Origin: Leptospira kemamanensis
Lineage (GTDB): Bacteria > Spirochaetota > Leptospiria > Leptospirales > Leptospiraceae
DNA: 64,000 nt
Assembly: GCF_004769665.1 (NCBI RefSeq)
Contig: NZ_RQGG01000018.1
Coordinates: 114,631-178,630, forward strand
Direction of reading: 5' to 3'
A program made the translations under genes and the position numbers. The notes below the pieces were generated by a model, which was given only the letters and a program-made list of their open reading frames with translations, was not told where the DNA came from and made no database searches. This document shows, in pieces, positions 37,032 through 46,600 of the stretch (positions are counted from its first letter, which is position 1; every line of letters starts with the position of its first letter).

Positions 37032-39080
37032 ATGGCAAATAACCTAGCAGAAGTTTATAAGGAATCCGCAGAAAAATTTGGTCCAAGACCAGCGTTTTGG
37101 TATAAAAATGCACAAAAGGATTACCAAGCCTTAACCTATAAACAACTTTATGAAGATGGTATCGCACTTGCAGAAGCCCTAATTGATTTGGGTGTAAAAG
37201 CAAGAGAACATGTCGGTGTTTTAGCTGACAACCGAGTGGAATGGATCATTGCCGATTGTGCCGTGTTAACTGCTGGTGCGGCGAATGTTCCTCGTGGTTC
37301 TGACATCACGGATTCGGAAATCGTTTATATTTTAAATCACTCGGAAGCCAAAATTGTTTTTTTAGAAAACGATAAGGTTTACGAAAAATTCAAAAACAAC
37401 AAATCCCAAGTGAAGTCGGTAAAAACCGTCATCATTATGGACAAAGACACCAAACTCAAGTCAGGTGCAGGAATCCTTCATTTTTATGACCTTTTAGAAA
37501 AAGGAAGAGAACTGCGCGCAAAAGGGAAACGAGAAGCAGAGAAACGAATGGCTGGAATCAAACCAGATGATTTGTATACTCTGATTTACACTTCTGGAAC
37601 CACAGGGATGCCAAAAGGTGTGATGCTCATGCATTCCAACATGATCCACCAGATGCATTATGTAGTTCCTCGTGTTGCAAAAGTGACACCCGACGATCGT
37701 ATGTTGTCCATCCTACCTGTATGGCATATCTTTGAACGAGTGGTAGAATACTTCGCCATCATTAACGGTGGTTCGACTTATTATACAAAAGTGACAGAAC
37801 TTCGCAATGACATCCAAAAAGCAAGACCAACGTTTATGGCATCTGCTCCAAGGGTTTGGGAAAGTATCTATAACGGGATTTACACTCGTATCAATGACCC
37901 GAAACAAACTCCTCCTGTCAGACGATTTTTATTTAAGGTAGCTTACTTTTTCTCAAAACACTACCATGCAGCAATTCGATTTCTCAAAGGTTGGGAAGTG
38001 GATTACGAAGGAAGAAACATCCTACAATCTTTGTTTCTTTCCATTGTTTCGATCGTGAAATTGTTGTTAACTGGACCGTTTACAGTGACCATCCTTTCGT
38101 TACTTGGATCTCATTTCTTAGTTCCAGAAGGAAGTGCTCTCAAAACTCCACTTTACGTTTTGGCTGGCCTTGGAGTGCTTTTTAACTCTTTGACACTGGA
38201 TCGAATTGTGCTTTCTAAAATCAGACAAGCGACAGGTGGCCATTTGCGTGCTACTCTCTCTGGTGGTGGTGCTCTTCAGAAACACGTAGATGCTTTCTTT
38301 ATGGATATCGGAATTACAGTTCTCGAAGGGTATGGAATGACAGAAACAGGACCAGTCATTTCGGCTCGTACATTTGATCGTCCGATTATGGGATCTGTGG
38401 GTGATATCGTTCCTCTTAGCCAAGTGCAAATTCGCGATGATGCTGGAAATGTCCTTTGCCATATTGATGATAAAAAAAATATCATCTTTGGTAAGTTAGG
38501 TGTCAAAGGTGTGGTTCATTTAAAAGGGCCTCAAGTGATGAAGGGGTACTACAAAAACCCAGAAACTACTAAAAAAACCATCGTGGACAATTGGATGAAC
38601 ACGGGTGACATTGGAATGATCAATTTCAAAAAAACCCTGACTCTTACAGGTCGTGCGAAGGATACAATTGTATTACTTGGTGGTGAAAACGTAGAACCAG
38701 TACCAATCGAAAACAAAATCGATGAGTCACCTTACATCAAACAATCGATGGTTGTGGGACAAGATCAAAAGGTTTTAGGTGCTGTCATCGTACCTGATTT
38801 CGATGCACTCATCCCTTGGGCAGAAGAAAACGGAATCACTGAAAAGAGTCCAGAGAAACTGATCACTCATCCTAAGATTGTCGAATTCTACAAAAAAGAA
38901 GTTCGTAATTTTAACAGTGTTAAAACTGGATTTAAAAACTTTGAACAAGTGCAGTATGTGACTCTTATCACAAAACCATTTGAAGTTGGGGATGAACTCA
39001 CAAACCTAATGAAGATGAAACGTCATGTGATCACAGAAAAATACAAAGACAGAATTTTGGAGCTCTACAAAAACAGTTAA
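37032..39080 (+). CDS. fadD: Long-chain fatty acid--CoA ligase (AMP-forming)
   Basis: A 682-residue adenylate-forming enzyme that activates fatty acids to acyl-CoA. The AMP-binding P-loop [11 protein letters not shown] and the motifs [16 protein letters not shown] and [17 protein letters not shown] are present. A hydrophobic stretch near residues 325-395 ([15 protein letters not shown] and following) may be a membrane-associating insert, as in some large ligases of this clade. ATG 37032, with GGAGA three bases before it, is preferred over the frame start at 36993. It ends one base before an enoyl-CoA hydratase gene. Confidence 0.92.
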   Translation: MANNLAEVYKESAEKFGPRPAFWYKNAQKDYQALTYKQLYEDGIALAEALIDLGVKAREHVGVLADNRVEWIIADCAVLTAGAANVPRGSDITDSEIVYILNHSEAKIVFLENDKVYEKFKNNKSQVKSVKTVIIMDKDTKLKSGAGILHFYDLLEKGRELRAKGKREAEKRMAGIKPDDLYTLIYTSGTTGMPKGVMLMHSNMIHQMHYVVPRVAKVTPDDRMLSILPVWHIFERVVEYFAIINGGSTYYTKVTELRNDIQKARPTFMASAPRVWESIYNGIYTRINDPKQTPPVRRFLFKVAYFFSKHYHAAIRFLKGWEVDYEGRNILQSLFLSIVSIVKLLLTGPFTVTILSLLGSHFLVPEGSALKTPLYVLAGLGVLFNSLTLDRIVLSKIRQATGGHLRATLSGGGALQKHVDAFFMDIGITVLEGYGMTETGPVISARTFDRPIMGSVGDIVPLSQVQIRDDAGNVLCHIDDKKNIIFGKLGVKGVVHLKGPQVMKGYYKNPETTKKTIVDNWMNTGDIGMINFKKTLTLTGRAKDTIVLLGGENVEPVPIENKIDESPYIKQSMVVGQDQKVLGAVIVPDFDALIPWAEENGITEKSPEKLITHPKIVEFYKKEVRNFNSVKTGFKNFEQVQYVTLITKPFEVGDELTNLMKMKRHVITEKYKDRILELYKNS

Positions 39081-39081
39081 T

Positions 39082-39858
39082 ATGACTCCTTTTGCAGAGA
39101 TCTTTCATGGAGACCGCATCTTGGAAATCAAGATGCAGTCCAATGAAAAGAACACATTTGATTTTGAAGCTTTTGTTTTATTCCAACAAATTCTAAACAA
39201 ACACGCAAACAATCCAAACTTGCGTGTTTTACTTTTCACCTCCGCACAAACTCAGTTTTTTTCCAATGGGATTGAACCCACTCTCATGTATGGAAAAGGA
39301 GAAGCTGATGTTAGGCGTTCCGTGGAAAAATTGTTACGGACTGCTCAGACCTATTTCCATTTTCCTGTTCCTACCATTGCCGTGATCAATGGCCATTGTA
39401 TGGCTGCTGGTGCTGTGTTTGCTTTGTTTTCGGATTATCGATATATGGTGGACAAAGGAGGAAGGATTGGTTTTTCAGAAGCAATTGTAGGTCTAAATTT
39501 TCCTTCGATTCCAACCATCGTATTGCAAGACTTAGTTGGAGTAAAGGCCACTCGAGATTTATTATTCACAGGGAAACAAATCAAAGGTCCAGAAGCAAAG
39601 GAAATTGGGCTTGTGGATGAATTGTTTAGTGCAGAAGATTTATTACCTGAAGCAATGAAGTTTGCTGAATCCTTATCCAAACTCACCTACAATTCCAGTC
39701 GTGGAATGAAAACTGCCTTACGAGAACCTTACCGCGCACAGATGGAATCCTTATTCCAAATGGATGCAGATCTCTTTACCAAGGTGATTTTATCTCCTGA
39801 TGGGCAGGAAGGATTTTTGTCTCTCATTGAAAAACGAAGGCCAAAGTTTAGTACTTAA
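39082..39858 (+). CDS. Enoyl-CoA hydratase/isomerase family protein
   Basis: A 258-residue crotonase-fold protein. The core is visible: LLFTSAQTQFFSNGIEP (oxyanion-hole region), VINGHCMAAGAVFALFSDYRYM (second oxyanion segment) and RIGFSEAIVGLNFPSIP, with a Glu in the first catalytic region. The residues that separate hydratase, isomerase and other crotonases cannot be settled here. Its position directly after the acyl-CoA ligase supports a role in fatty-acid breakdown or remodelling. Confidence 0.88.
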   Translation: MTPFAEIFHGDRILEIKMQSNEKNTFDFEAFVLFQQILNKHANNPNLRVLLFTSAQTQFFSNGIEPTLMYGKGEADVRRSVEKLLRTAQTYFHFPVPTIAVINGHCMAAGAVFALFSDYRYMVDKGGRIGFSEAIVGLNFPSIPTIVLQDLVGVKATRDLLFTGKQIKGPEAKEIGLVDELFSAEDLLPEAMKFAESLSKLTYNSSRGMKTALREPYRAQMESLFQMDADLFTKVILSPDGQEGFLSLIEKRRPKFST

Positions 39859-39872
39859 AATATCTAGTCGTT

Positions 39873-39910
39873 GTTTTGTGGCACTGTTTCGATCAAATGT
39901 GCCACAAAAC
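39873..39910. promoter_or_regulatory. Perfect 12-bp inverted repeat between the fatty-acid and arsenosugar-type genes
   Basis: GTTTTGTGGCAC (39873-39884) and GTGCCACAAAAC (39899-39910) are exact reverse complements with a 14-base spacer. No T-run follows. It may be a terminator-like RNA stem for the hydratase gene, or a dimer-binding site 140 bp upstream of the AhpD-like gene. The rest of the 39859-40049 gap is AT-rich with no gene. Confidence 0.55.
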
Positions 39911-40049
39911 TAACCTTTCCAATCCAATACTTACCAACTGTATCCTTTGCCTAAAATATTGATCGATTTGATATTTTTTTTCGAATGATCGAAAAGGCTC
40001 GCCTTGACGAGTATAGGAATCCGTCCAATTTATACGAAAGAGGAAATCC

Positions 40050-40388
40050 ATGGCAGAAAATCATTATTACAACGCAAAAGACTTAGGAAAATTTGGAGAG
40101 ATTGGACGCACAAATCCCGCTTTAGCAGATAAATTTTTTGGATACTACAATGCAGTGATGGCAGAAGGAGCACTTTCGGAAAGGGAAAAGGCTCTCATTG
40201 CGCTTGCAGTGGCTCATGCACTCAAATGCCCATACTGTATCGATGCCTATACAACCACTTCACTCCAAAAAGGTGCTGATGAAGCCCAAATGAATGAAGC
40301 AGTGCATGTGGCGGCAGCAATGGCAGCAGGCATTAACTTAGTGCATAGTGTGCAAATGCAAAACAAAATTGACGAACTTTCTTTTTGA
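40050..40388 (+). CDS. AhpD-like protein of the arsenosugar-biosynthesis-associated type
   Basis: A 112-residue carboxymuconolactone-decarboxylase/AhpD-fold protein with the redox motif CPYC in HALKCPYCIDAYTTTSLQKG and a conserved helix ending in AVHVAAAMAAGINLVHS. This text fits the small peroxidase-like family that occurs next to ArsS. GAGGAAATCC precedes the ATG. It lies three bases before the radical SAM gene, so the two are one operon. The activity is inferred from family and context. Confidence 0.85.
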   Translation: MAENHYYNAKDLGKFGEIGRTNPALADKFFGYYNAVMAEGALSEREKALIALAVAHALKCPYCIDAYTTTSLQKGADEAQMNEAVHVAAAMAAGINLVHSVQMQNKIDELSF

Positions 40389-40391
40389 TTT

Positions 40392-41366
40392 ATGGAACTA
40401 ACTGAACAATATTCCACCTTACAAAGTTTTAGTGGAAATCCATTTTTAAAAACCGTTGGAAAACCAATCCAAGCGCGTTCTTTAAAGGTATTTCAAATCA
40501 ATGTAGGAAAGTGGTGTAACCAAGCTTGCCGGCATTGCCATGTGGATGCTTCTCCGATTCGCACGGAGATGATGGACAAAGAAACTGCAAAACTTTGTAT
40601 CAACCTCATTTCGAAAATCCCTGAGATTGAAACAGTGGATATCACAGGTGGCGCTCCCGAAGGGAATCCACATTTTAAATATCTGGTAACAGAAGCAAAA
40701 CGTCTTGGCAAACGAGTGATAGATCGATGTAATCTTACCATCTTAGAAGAACCCGGTTATGAATGGTTGTATGAGTTTCTAAAGGAAAACGAGGTTGAGA
40801 TTATTTCATCCTTACCTTCTGTTTTGGAAAATGTGACGGACAACCAAAGAGGGAAGGGTGTGTATCAAAAATCTATTACCGCCTTAAAGAAGTTAAACGC
40901 ACTTGGTTACGGCACAAACCTCCCGATTCATTTGGTATACAATCCTAATGGACTTTTTTTAAGTTCGGGTCAGGCTCAATTAGAAAAAGAATACAAAGAG
41001 AATCTGTTTAAAAAATACGGAATTATATTTAACCAATTGTTTTGTATCAATAACCTTCCCATCAATCGCTTTTTAGGTTCCCTAACACGAAGTGGTAAGT
41101 TTGAAATGTACATGGAAACTTTGGTGAATGCATACAACCCAGCAACTGTAGATGGACTGATGTGTCTCGATCAAATTTCTGTGGGATATGATGGGTCTGT
41201 GTATGATTGTGATTTCAATCAAATGTTGGATTTAAAATCAAAAGAAGTGAAACACATCAAAGATTTCGATTTGCACTCCTTTCTTGGTCGCGAAATCGTT
41301 GTAGCAAACCATTGTTATGGATGTACAGCTGGCGCGGGTTCTAGTTGTGGTGGAGAAATTGTATAA
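40392..41366 (+). CDS. arsS: Arsenosugar biosynthesis-type radical SAM protein ArsS
   Basis: A 324-residue radical SAM enzyme. The cluster motif is in KWCNQACRHCHVD (CxxxCxxC), followed by VDITGGAPEGNP and a C-terminal cysteine-rich SPASM-like end (HCYGCTAGAGSSCGGEIV). This matches ArsS, proposed to build dimethylarsinoyl-riboside (arsenosugar) intermediates from methylated arsenic. Some members are selenoproteins; here no in-frame TGA occurs. The methyltransferase ArsM is not in the window. map follows directly with no gap. Confidence 0.88.
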   Translation: MELTEQYSTLQSFSGNPFLKTVGKPIQARSLKVFQINVGKWCNQACRHCHVDASPIRTEMMDKETAKLCINLISKIPEIETVDITGGAPEGNPHFKYLVTEAKRLGKRVIDRCNLTILEEPGYEWLYEFLKENEVEIISSLPSVLENVTDNQRGKGVYQKSITALKKLNALGYGTNLPIHLVYNPNGLFLSSGQAQLEKEYKENLFKKYGIIFNQLFCINNLPINRFLGSLTRSGKFEMYMETLVNAYNPATVDGLMCLDQISVGYDGSVYDCDFNQMLDLKSKEVKHIKDFDLHSFLGREIVVANHCYGCTAGAGSSCGGEIV

Positions 41367-42122
41367 ATGTCAATCCAAAATGAAAAAGACCTACAGGGAA
41401 TTTTAAAAGCTGGCAAATTTGTCGCAAAAGTTCGTGAATTATTAAAACTATTAGCAAAACCAGGTGTTTCCACATTGGAACTTGACATGGCCGCCAAACA
41501 AGAGTTTGAGAAGGCAGGTGCTTTTTCTGCTCCCAAATTTGATTACAAATTCCCTGGTTACACTTGTATTAGTACCAATTTTGAAATCGCTCATGGCATC
41601 CCCAAAAAGGAAACCATTTTGAAAGACGGGGATTTGGTGAACATAGATGTTTCTGCAAAACTTGATGGGTATTATGCTGATACAGGTATATCTTTTGTTG
41701 TTGGAAATTCAAATCATCATTTGTCAAAACTTTGTGAGACTGCCATTGAAGGAACCATGCGTGCCACGAAACAGGCGTTTACTGGAAATTACCTTCGTCA
41801 TATTGGAAGAGAAATTCATTCTGCCGCAAAAGAAAATGGTTTTACGGTGATCAAAAACCTAGCTGGTCATGGAACGGGAAAAAAACTCCACGAAGAACCA
41901 CAAGTATTGGTGTACGAAGACAAACGTGACCATAGAAAATTAAACCAAGGCCTTGTGCTTGCGATTGAATCTTTTATCTCCACAGGTAGCCAAACAGCTT
42001 ACGAAGAATCGGATGGTTGGACTCTTGTTGCTGGCAACAGACAAGGAAATTTAAGTTATGTAGCACAATGTGAACATACAGTGATTGTGCAAAATGGAAA
42101 GCCCATCATCACTACATTGTAA
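41367..42122 (+). CDS. map: Methionine aminopeptidase, type I
   Basis: A 251-residue metalloprotease that removes the initiator Met from nascent proteins. The metal ligands are visible: Asp in NIDVSAKLDG and YADTG, His in AGHGTGKKLHEEPQV, Glu in AIESFI and Glu in QCEHTVIV. The substrate His is in EIAHGIP. The start codon follows the arsS stop with no spacer, so it is co-transcribed and probably coupled. The gene may be one of several map copies in the genome. Confidence 0.95.
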   Translation: MSIQNEKDLQGILKAGKFVAKVRELLKLLAKPGVSTLELDMAAKQEFEKAGAFSAPKFDYKFPGYTCISTNFEIAHGIPKKETILKDGDLVNIDVSAKLDGYYADTGISFVVGNSNHHLSKLCETAIEGTMRATKQAFTGNYLRHIGREIHSAAKENGFTVIKNLAGHGTGKKLHEEPQVLVYEDKRDHRKLNQGLVLAIESFISTGSQTAYEESDGWTLVAGNRQGNLSYVAQCEHTVIVQNGKPIITTL

Positions 42123-42130
42123 ATTGTTAG

Positions 42131-42928
42131 ATGCATTCTCTGGAAATCATTGAATCAGGTGTTTCACCTAGAGATGCAAAAGGAATTCTCATTCTTTGGC
42201 CAAGTACTGGTGGGAATGCAAGGTCCTATCGGATCCGTGATTCGGAACTGACAGAATACGGTTTACGGTTGGTTCGATTTAATCCCCCTTCCCATGGAAA
42301 TTCGGAAGGAAACTACGATCCGAAAACCGCCATTTCTTTGTTAGATGATTATCTAAACAAACAAAATTATTTAGATAAACCATTGTATGGAATTGGCCAT
42401 AGTGGAGGAGGGGCGGCACTTTTATTGTATGCCAAACAAGTTCCCTTTCAAAAATTATTTTTATTATCACCCATCTTAGATAGTGTTTTAAGTTTAGAAT
42501 ACTTGTATGCTTCCGATTCGATTGAAGAGTTCAGTCGTTTATTACTTTTACCAGGGACCTCTGATGACAAAAGTCCCAACCAAGAGATTTTAGAAACTCT
42601 CGCCACACCAACATGGTTGACAACAGGTGAGATCAATCACCTGGCTTTTCCTGTTCAAAATGCGAGGATTCATGTGAGTTCTCTCACTCAGTTTTTACGA
42701 AATTTATTTTTACCAGGATTTCGTGTGGAGAACACCGATTTGAAACAACAAACCGATGTGACGATTTTCCTTCCCTCAGAGGACAAATGGTTTCCAAAAG
42801 AATATACAACTCAATTTGCCCATGACCACCAAATCCGCCTCGTAGAAATTCCAGAAGCACCAGACCATTTTTTCTCGTTAGCATGGCTACGAGTATGGGC
42901 TAAGATTCAGTCCATCGGATGGGGCTAA
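42131..42928 (+). CDS. Alpha/beta hydrolase
   Basis: A 265-residue protein of the alpha/beta hydrolase fold. The nucleophile elbow is GHSGGG, the acid is probably in LPSEDKWFP and the His in EAPDHFFSLAW, so a Ser-Asp-His triad is complete. The N-terminus has the oxyanion-hole context (LWPSTGGNARSY). No substrate can be named. It lies eight bases after map. Confidence 0.85.
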   Translation: MHSLEIIESGVSPRDAKGILILWPSTGGNARSYRIRDSELTEYGLRLVRFNPPSHGNSEGNYDPKTAISLLDDYLNKQNYLDKPLYGIGHSGGGAALLLYAKQVPFQKLFLLSPILDSVLSLEYLYASDSIEEFSRLLLLPGTSDDKSPNQEILETLATPTWLTTGEINHLAFPVQNARIHVSSLTQFLRNLFLPGFRVENTDLKQQTDVTIFLPSEDKWFPKEYTTQFAHDHQIRLVEIPEAPDHFFSLAWLRVWAKIQSIGWG

Positions 42929-43048
42929 AAAAGAAATTCTTTTGTCATAAAAAACTCAGAAATGGGTTTACAAATGAACAAGAGTCATTTAGAATTCTCG
43001 CCTGTATCAATTCGGAATCACAATGCGAAAGGATACGAAGGAGAAAAT

Positions 43049-43453
43049 GTGGAACCCATTTATTTGGCATTGATTTTATTCACGCTTTGGACACTCGGAC
43101 TCGGTGTCACTCTCACCAGTTACAGAAGTGTACAAGTGTTACTCGGTAAAAAGAAATCCAATGAATTTCCAGCAGGCATCCAACATGGAAGTGACTTCAA
43201 CTGGCGACTGAATCGCGCTCACCTCAATAGTTTAGAAAATCTACCTCTCTTTCTTGCGGTTGTATTTTTGACTGTGAGTTTAGGAAAGTTAGATGAATTT
43301 GTAAACCAAGCTGGATTTGTGATCTTAGGAGCAAGGGTATTACAGTCCCTCACTCATTTGATAGCCACAAATGTCATTGCCGTTAACATTCGTTTTACTT
43401 TTTATATGACACAAATTGTAACTTATATCATCTTACTCGTTCGTTTGGTTTAA
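43049..43453 (+). CDS. MAPEG family membrane protein
   Basis: A 134-residue protein with four membrane segments in the MAPEG pattern: an N-terminal helix ([17 protein letters not shown]), the conserved [19 protein letters not shown] block, and two C-terminal helices ([14 protein letters not shown]...[15 protein letters not shown]). The family includes glutathione transferases and related enzymes; bacterial members are mostly undefined. GTG 43049 is preferred since AAGGAG lies five bases upstream; the frame is open to 42962. Its 3' end overlaps the converging gpsA by four bases. Confidence 0.85.
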   Translation: MEPIYLALILFTLWTLGLGVTLTSYRSVQVLLGKKKSNEFPAGIQHGSDFNWRLNRAHLNSLENLPLFLAVVFLTVSLGKLDEFVNQAGFVILGARVLQSLTHLIATNVIAVNIRFTFYMTQIVTYIILLVRLV

Positions 43454-44451
43454 ACCCCTTCGCGTTTGAGGTCACGGCTCATCAGAGCTTTGACCACCTC
43501 TTTCGGATCTTTATCTTCGTATAACATGCGATACACTTCTTGGGTGATGGCCATCTCGACTCCCAGTTTATCAGCCAGGTTTTTGGTAGAGAGTGTGGTT
43601 TTAACTCCTTCTGCCACTTCATTCATAGAAGCCAAAATTTCTTTGAGTTTTTCCCCTTTCCCCAACCTGTATCCTACGGTTCGGTTTCTGGATGCTTCCC
43701 CACAACAAGTGAGAACCAAGTCACCCATTCCGGAAGGACCAAGAAAGGTCATGGGGTCAGCACCCATTTTGATCCCCATTCGAGTGATTTCATTTAACCC
43801 ACGTGTGATGAGGGCAGCTCTTGTGTTTTGTCCAAACCCAAGTCCGTCGGCGACACCTGCGGCGATGGCGATCACGTTTTTTAAGGCACCACCAACCTCC
43901 ACTCCTACAACGTCGGGAGTCCAATAGGTACGGAAGTAAGTAAAACTAAAGATCTCTTGCACTCGTTTGGCGGTGGCTTCGTTTTTCGAAGCAATGGAGA
44001 CAATGGTGGGAACCCGTTTCACCATTTCTTTCGCAAAACTTGGACCTGACAGATAGGAAAGTTGAGAATGGTATTGGCCAGGCAGTTCGGATTCAAAAAT
44101 TTCAGAAACAAGACGTAAACTTTCATTTTCGATTCCTTTGGAAGCGGAAACAATTGGCACTTTGAGTGGGATATGGTCTTTGATTTCCTTTAGGATCCCA
44201 GAAAGGGCGTGGCTTGGAGGAGCAGAAACAATCATGTCCTTGTCCTTTACCACTTGAATCAGGTCAGTGTTTGCCTTGAGCAGATCCGGTAAGACCAAAT
44301 CGGGCATATGTTTGGAATTCATATGGTTTTGATTGATGGAACGAGCCTGTTCCTCACTTCTTGTCCAAAGGGTGACATCGTAACCTTTGTCTGCCAAAAT
44401 ACTACCTAGTGCAGTGCCAAAACTTCCAGCACCAATGATTCCAATCTTCAT
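43450..44451 (-). CDS. gpsA: Glycerol-3-phosphate dehydrogenase [NAD(P)+]
   Basis: A 333-residue enzyme that reduces dihydroxyacetone phosphate to sn-glycerol 3-phosphate for phospholipid synthesis. The N-terminal Rossmann motif [26 protein letters not shown], the catalytic Lys in [18 protein letters not shown], and MGDLVLTC are all present. No ribosome site precedes the ATG. Read on the minus strand, TTGCCT, 16 bases, TAGAAT (44461-44466) lies so close that the transcript may have a leader of only about three bases. Confidence 0.96.
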   Translation of the reverse strand: MKIGIIGAGSFGTALGSILADKGYDVTLWTRSEEQARSINQNHMNSKHMPDLVLPDLLKANTDLIQVVKDKDMIVSAPPSHALSGILKEIKDHIPLKVPIVSASKGIENESLRLVSEIFESELPGQYHSQLSYLSGPSFAKEMVKRVPTIVSIASKNEATAKRVQEIFSFTYFRTYWTPDVVGVEVGGALKNVIAIAAGVADGLGFGQNTRAALITRGLNEITRMGIKMGADPMTFLGPSGMGDLVLTCCGEASRNRTVGYRLGKGEKLKEILASMNEVAEGVKTTLSTKNLADKLGVEMAITQEVYRMLYEDKDPKEVVKALMSRDLKREGV

Positions 44452-44460
44452 GAGTTCTGT

Positions 44461-44501
44461 ATTCTAAATCTGCTTTCCAAAAAGGCAATAGAAAATAAAA
44501 T
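44461..44501. promoter_or_regulatory. Divergent promoter candidates for gpsA and the 44508 gene
   Basis: In 56 bp between the two starts, the minus strand has TTGCCT, 16 bases, TAGAAT (44461-44466). The plus strand has TTTCCA (44474-44479), 16 bases, TAAAAT (44496-44501). Both -10 boxes end 6-9 bases before the start codons, leaving no room for a ribosome site. Confidence 0.4.
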
Positions 44502-44507
44502 TAAAAT

Positions 44508-45188
44508 ATGCTTTTAACGGATCTTCTCCGTTTCAATCCACTCAATCTCTTTTTGCCACCAAAAGTGGTCCCAAAGAGTAATTATAAAGTTACCTTGCTC
44601 CTCGGTAGCTTAAAGAAAGTCATACAAACGGAAATCATCGCAGAGGATCCAGACTTGGAGAGTATGGAAGTGGGATCTGCCAAAGGGGAAGTGATTTTAA
44701 CTGGGACTTACCGCATGGAATGGCTATGGATTGCCAGATTCCTAAAGGTAAATTCCATTCGGTATCGAGTTAGACTCAAACCCGTGTTAGTAAAAGATAA
44801 TAAAGCCCGCTTAAAAATTGTAGGATATCGAGTTTGGGATACAAAACCTAGGCGTTTTGATTTTGTTAGGTGGTTTGTTAAAATTGATCCTTTCCACAAA
44901 AAAAAGGTTTTTGAATCCATCATCCATGCTGCACCCCATATTTTATCTATCACTGGTTTGCAATGGGAGTTATTATTTGATCTCAATTATTTTTTAAATT
45001 TAGTACCAACAATCGCTGGGAAAATCGAAATCCAGTATCTAGTCGCTGACAATAATGAATTGTATATCTTTGTTAGATCTTCTACAATATTAAAACCACT
45101 CGTCGATTTTTTTGGTCCAGAATATCTCAAGATCGATTATATAGAAGAGGATCGTGATATTCAGATGTTACTCTGGGAAAATGAATAA
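44508..45188 (+). CDS. Conserved-looking protein of unknown function
   Basis: A 226-residue soluble protein with no signal peptide. The mid-region is rich in beta strands with basic residues (SIRYRVRLKPVLVKDNKARLKIVGYRVW) and the C-terminus is acidic (YIEEDRDIQMLLWENE). No catalytic motif is visible. It abuts the metallophosphoesterase gene with no spacer, which suggests a shared function. The ATG has no ribosome site. I do not recognise the family. Confidence 0.7.
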   Translation: MLLTDLLRFNPLNLFLPPKVVPKSNYKVTLLLGSLKKVIQTEIIAEDPDLESMEVGSAKGEVILTGTYRMEWLWIARFLKVNSIRYRVRLKPVLVKDNKARLKIVGYRVWDTKPRRFDFVRWFVKIDPFHKKKVFESIIHAAPHILSITGLQWELLFDLNYFLNLVPTIAGKIEIQYLVADNNELYIFVRSSTILKPLVDFFGPEYLKIDYIEEDRDIQMLLWENE

Positions 45189-46193
45189 ATGAAGATTATT
45201 TATCTTACAGATATCCATGACGGGCTACACGGCCTAAAAAGAATTCTGCAAACGACGGAAGCAGACCTCTATTTATTTTCTGGCGATATCATTTACAAAG
45301 CATTTTTTTCATTTGATCGTATCATTGATTTTTGTGGTGTCCAAGAAGAATTGTATTATCTTTTAACAGAAAGAAAAGATGATTCCACACCTTTTGATTT
45401 TACAACTCATGCCATTCGTTTTCCAGAAAAATACTCCACAGCGATTGTAGAAAAATCACAAAAGTATAGAGACTTATACAAGTTAGCTGCTAAAACTATG
45501 AAAGAGAAATACGAAATCATCGAAAAACTCATTCTGAAGTATGCGAAATCACCTGTATATTGTTTGCCGGGGAATTATGATTTGGATTTACAATACACAG
45601 AGTTATACCAACGGGAATTACATCGTAAAAGTTTTGAATTTCGAAATATCAAAGTTTCTGGTTATGGTGGTGCCCCCATTTGGACTTCGGGGATTCCTGA
45701 AAAACTAACCGTAGTATTCCATGAGTACACAAAAAATGGAAAAAACTATAGTGAACCAGAGGATTTCTTTCGGGAAGAGCTTCCTGATATCTGTTGGATT
45801 CATAATCCTGCATATGGGTATTTTGATACGATCCCAGGTGTTGGGAAATGTGGCAGCCAAGGAATTCGTCGGTATTTGGATGATGAATCTCCTTCTCTTG
45901 TGGTATCTGGTCATGTTCACGAAGACCAAGGAATCAAAAAAACAAGAAATACTGTTTTTATCAATCCATCTAACTTCGGTGCGGTGGATTCGTTACATGG
46001 ATTCCAAGAAGGTGGGTATTTTGCTGAAATTGTTCTAGATGGAAAAGATGTTGTACAATCCAACCTTTGCCAACTGAGAGGTGAGGATTGGCATACATTA
46101 ATTGAAGTAGATTGTTCCGAAAAACAATTAAAACTCATTTCTCAAAATCCAATCTCCACTGTGAGTTCCGAAGATTACATTCGAGGAAATTAA
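45189..46193 (+). CDS. Calcineurin-like metallophosphoesterase
   Basis: A 334-residue protein with the metal-site motifs of the family: TDIHDG, FSGDI, PGNYD, and SGHVHED near the C-terminus. An internal helical insert at about residues 45-120 separates the second and third motifs. The substrate is not predictable; relatives cleave phosphomono- or diesters, including nucleotides. It starts immediately after the unknown 226-residue gene and ends directly before the zinc-ribbon gene, so all three are coupled with recG. Confidence 0.88.
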   Translation: MKIIYLTDIHDGLHGLKRILQTTEADLYLFSGDIIYKAFFSFDRIIDFCGVQEELYYLLTERKDDSTPFDFTTHAIRFPEKYSTAIVEKSQKYRDLYKLAAKTMKEKYEIIEKLILKYAKSPVYCLPGNYDLDLQYTELYQRELHRKSFEFRNIKVSGYGGAPIWTSGIPEKLTVVFHEYTKNGKNYSEPEDFFREELPDICWIHNPAYGYFDTIPGVGKCGSQGIRRYLDDESPSLVVSGHVHEDQGIKKTRNTVFINPSNFGAVDSLHGFQEGGYFAEIVLDGKDVVQSNLCQLRGEDWHTLIEVDCSEKQLKLISQNPISTVSSEDYIRGN

Positions 46194-46595
46194 ATGGTCA
46201 CCTTTCTAACGATTTGTGGCGTTTTGTTTACAGTAGCCTTTTTTTTATATGCACTCTCTGCTGTTGATAATCAAAGTTTAAATCAAAAAGAAAAAGAACG
46301 CCTTAAAAAAGAAGAAAATCTCAGAGTGGGAGATCCACGTAAAGTGTATGGAAAGGAAAAAGATCCAAATCTTCCAAGGCTTCGCCTTTGTCCTGTTTGT
46401 GGAACAGTTTTACGCAAAGATGAGTATTTATATGCAGCAATTTCTACTTATACCAATAGTGAAGGTAAAAAACAGGCACAAATTTATGGATGTAAGTATT
46501 GTTATCTCATATTAGATTCCGAAAAAAATAATCCAAATCCCACAATAGGGAATGAAAATCCTTTTGGTCCACCCAAAGCAACGGATGAAATATAA
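46194..46595 (+). CDS. Small membrane protein with a zinc-ribbon-like domain
   Basis: A 133-residue protein with one N-terminal membrane helix (MVTFLTICGVLFTVAFFLYA), a charged helix, then two cysteine pairs, CPVC and CKYC, about 38 residues apart, in a zinc-ribbon arrangement. The topology puts the zinc domain on one face only; which face is unclear. It begins right after the phosphoesterase stop and ends six bases before recG. Function unknown. Confidence 0.7.
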   Translation: MVTFLTICGVLFTVAFFLYALSAVDNQSLNQKEKERLKKEENLRVGDPRKVYGKEKDPNLPRLRLCPVCGTVLRKDEYLYAAISTYTNSEGKKQAQIYGCKYCYLILDSEKNNPNPTIGNENPFGPPKATDEI

Positions 46596-46600
46596 CCAAC

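Noticed and set aside
40392..41366. Selenocysteine in ArsS
   Set aside because: Some ArsS proteins are selenoproteins, but this frame has no internal TGA and the cysteine-rich end is complete.
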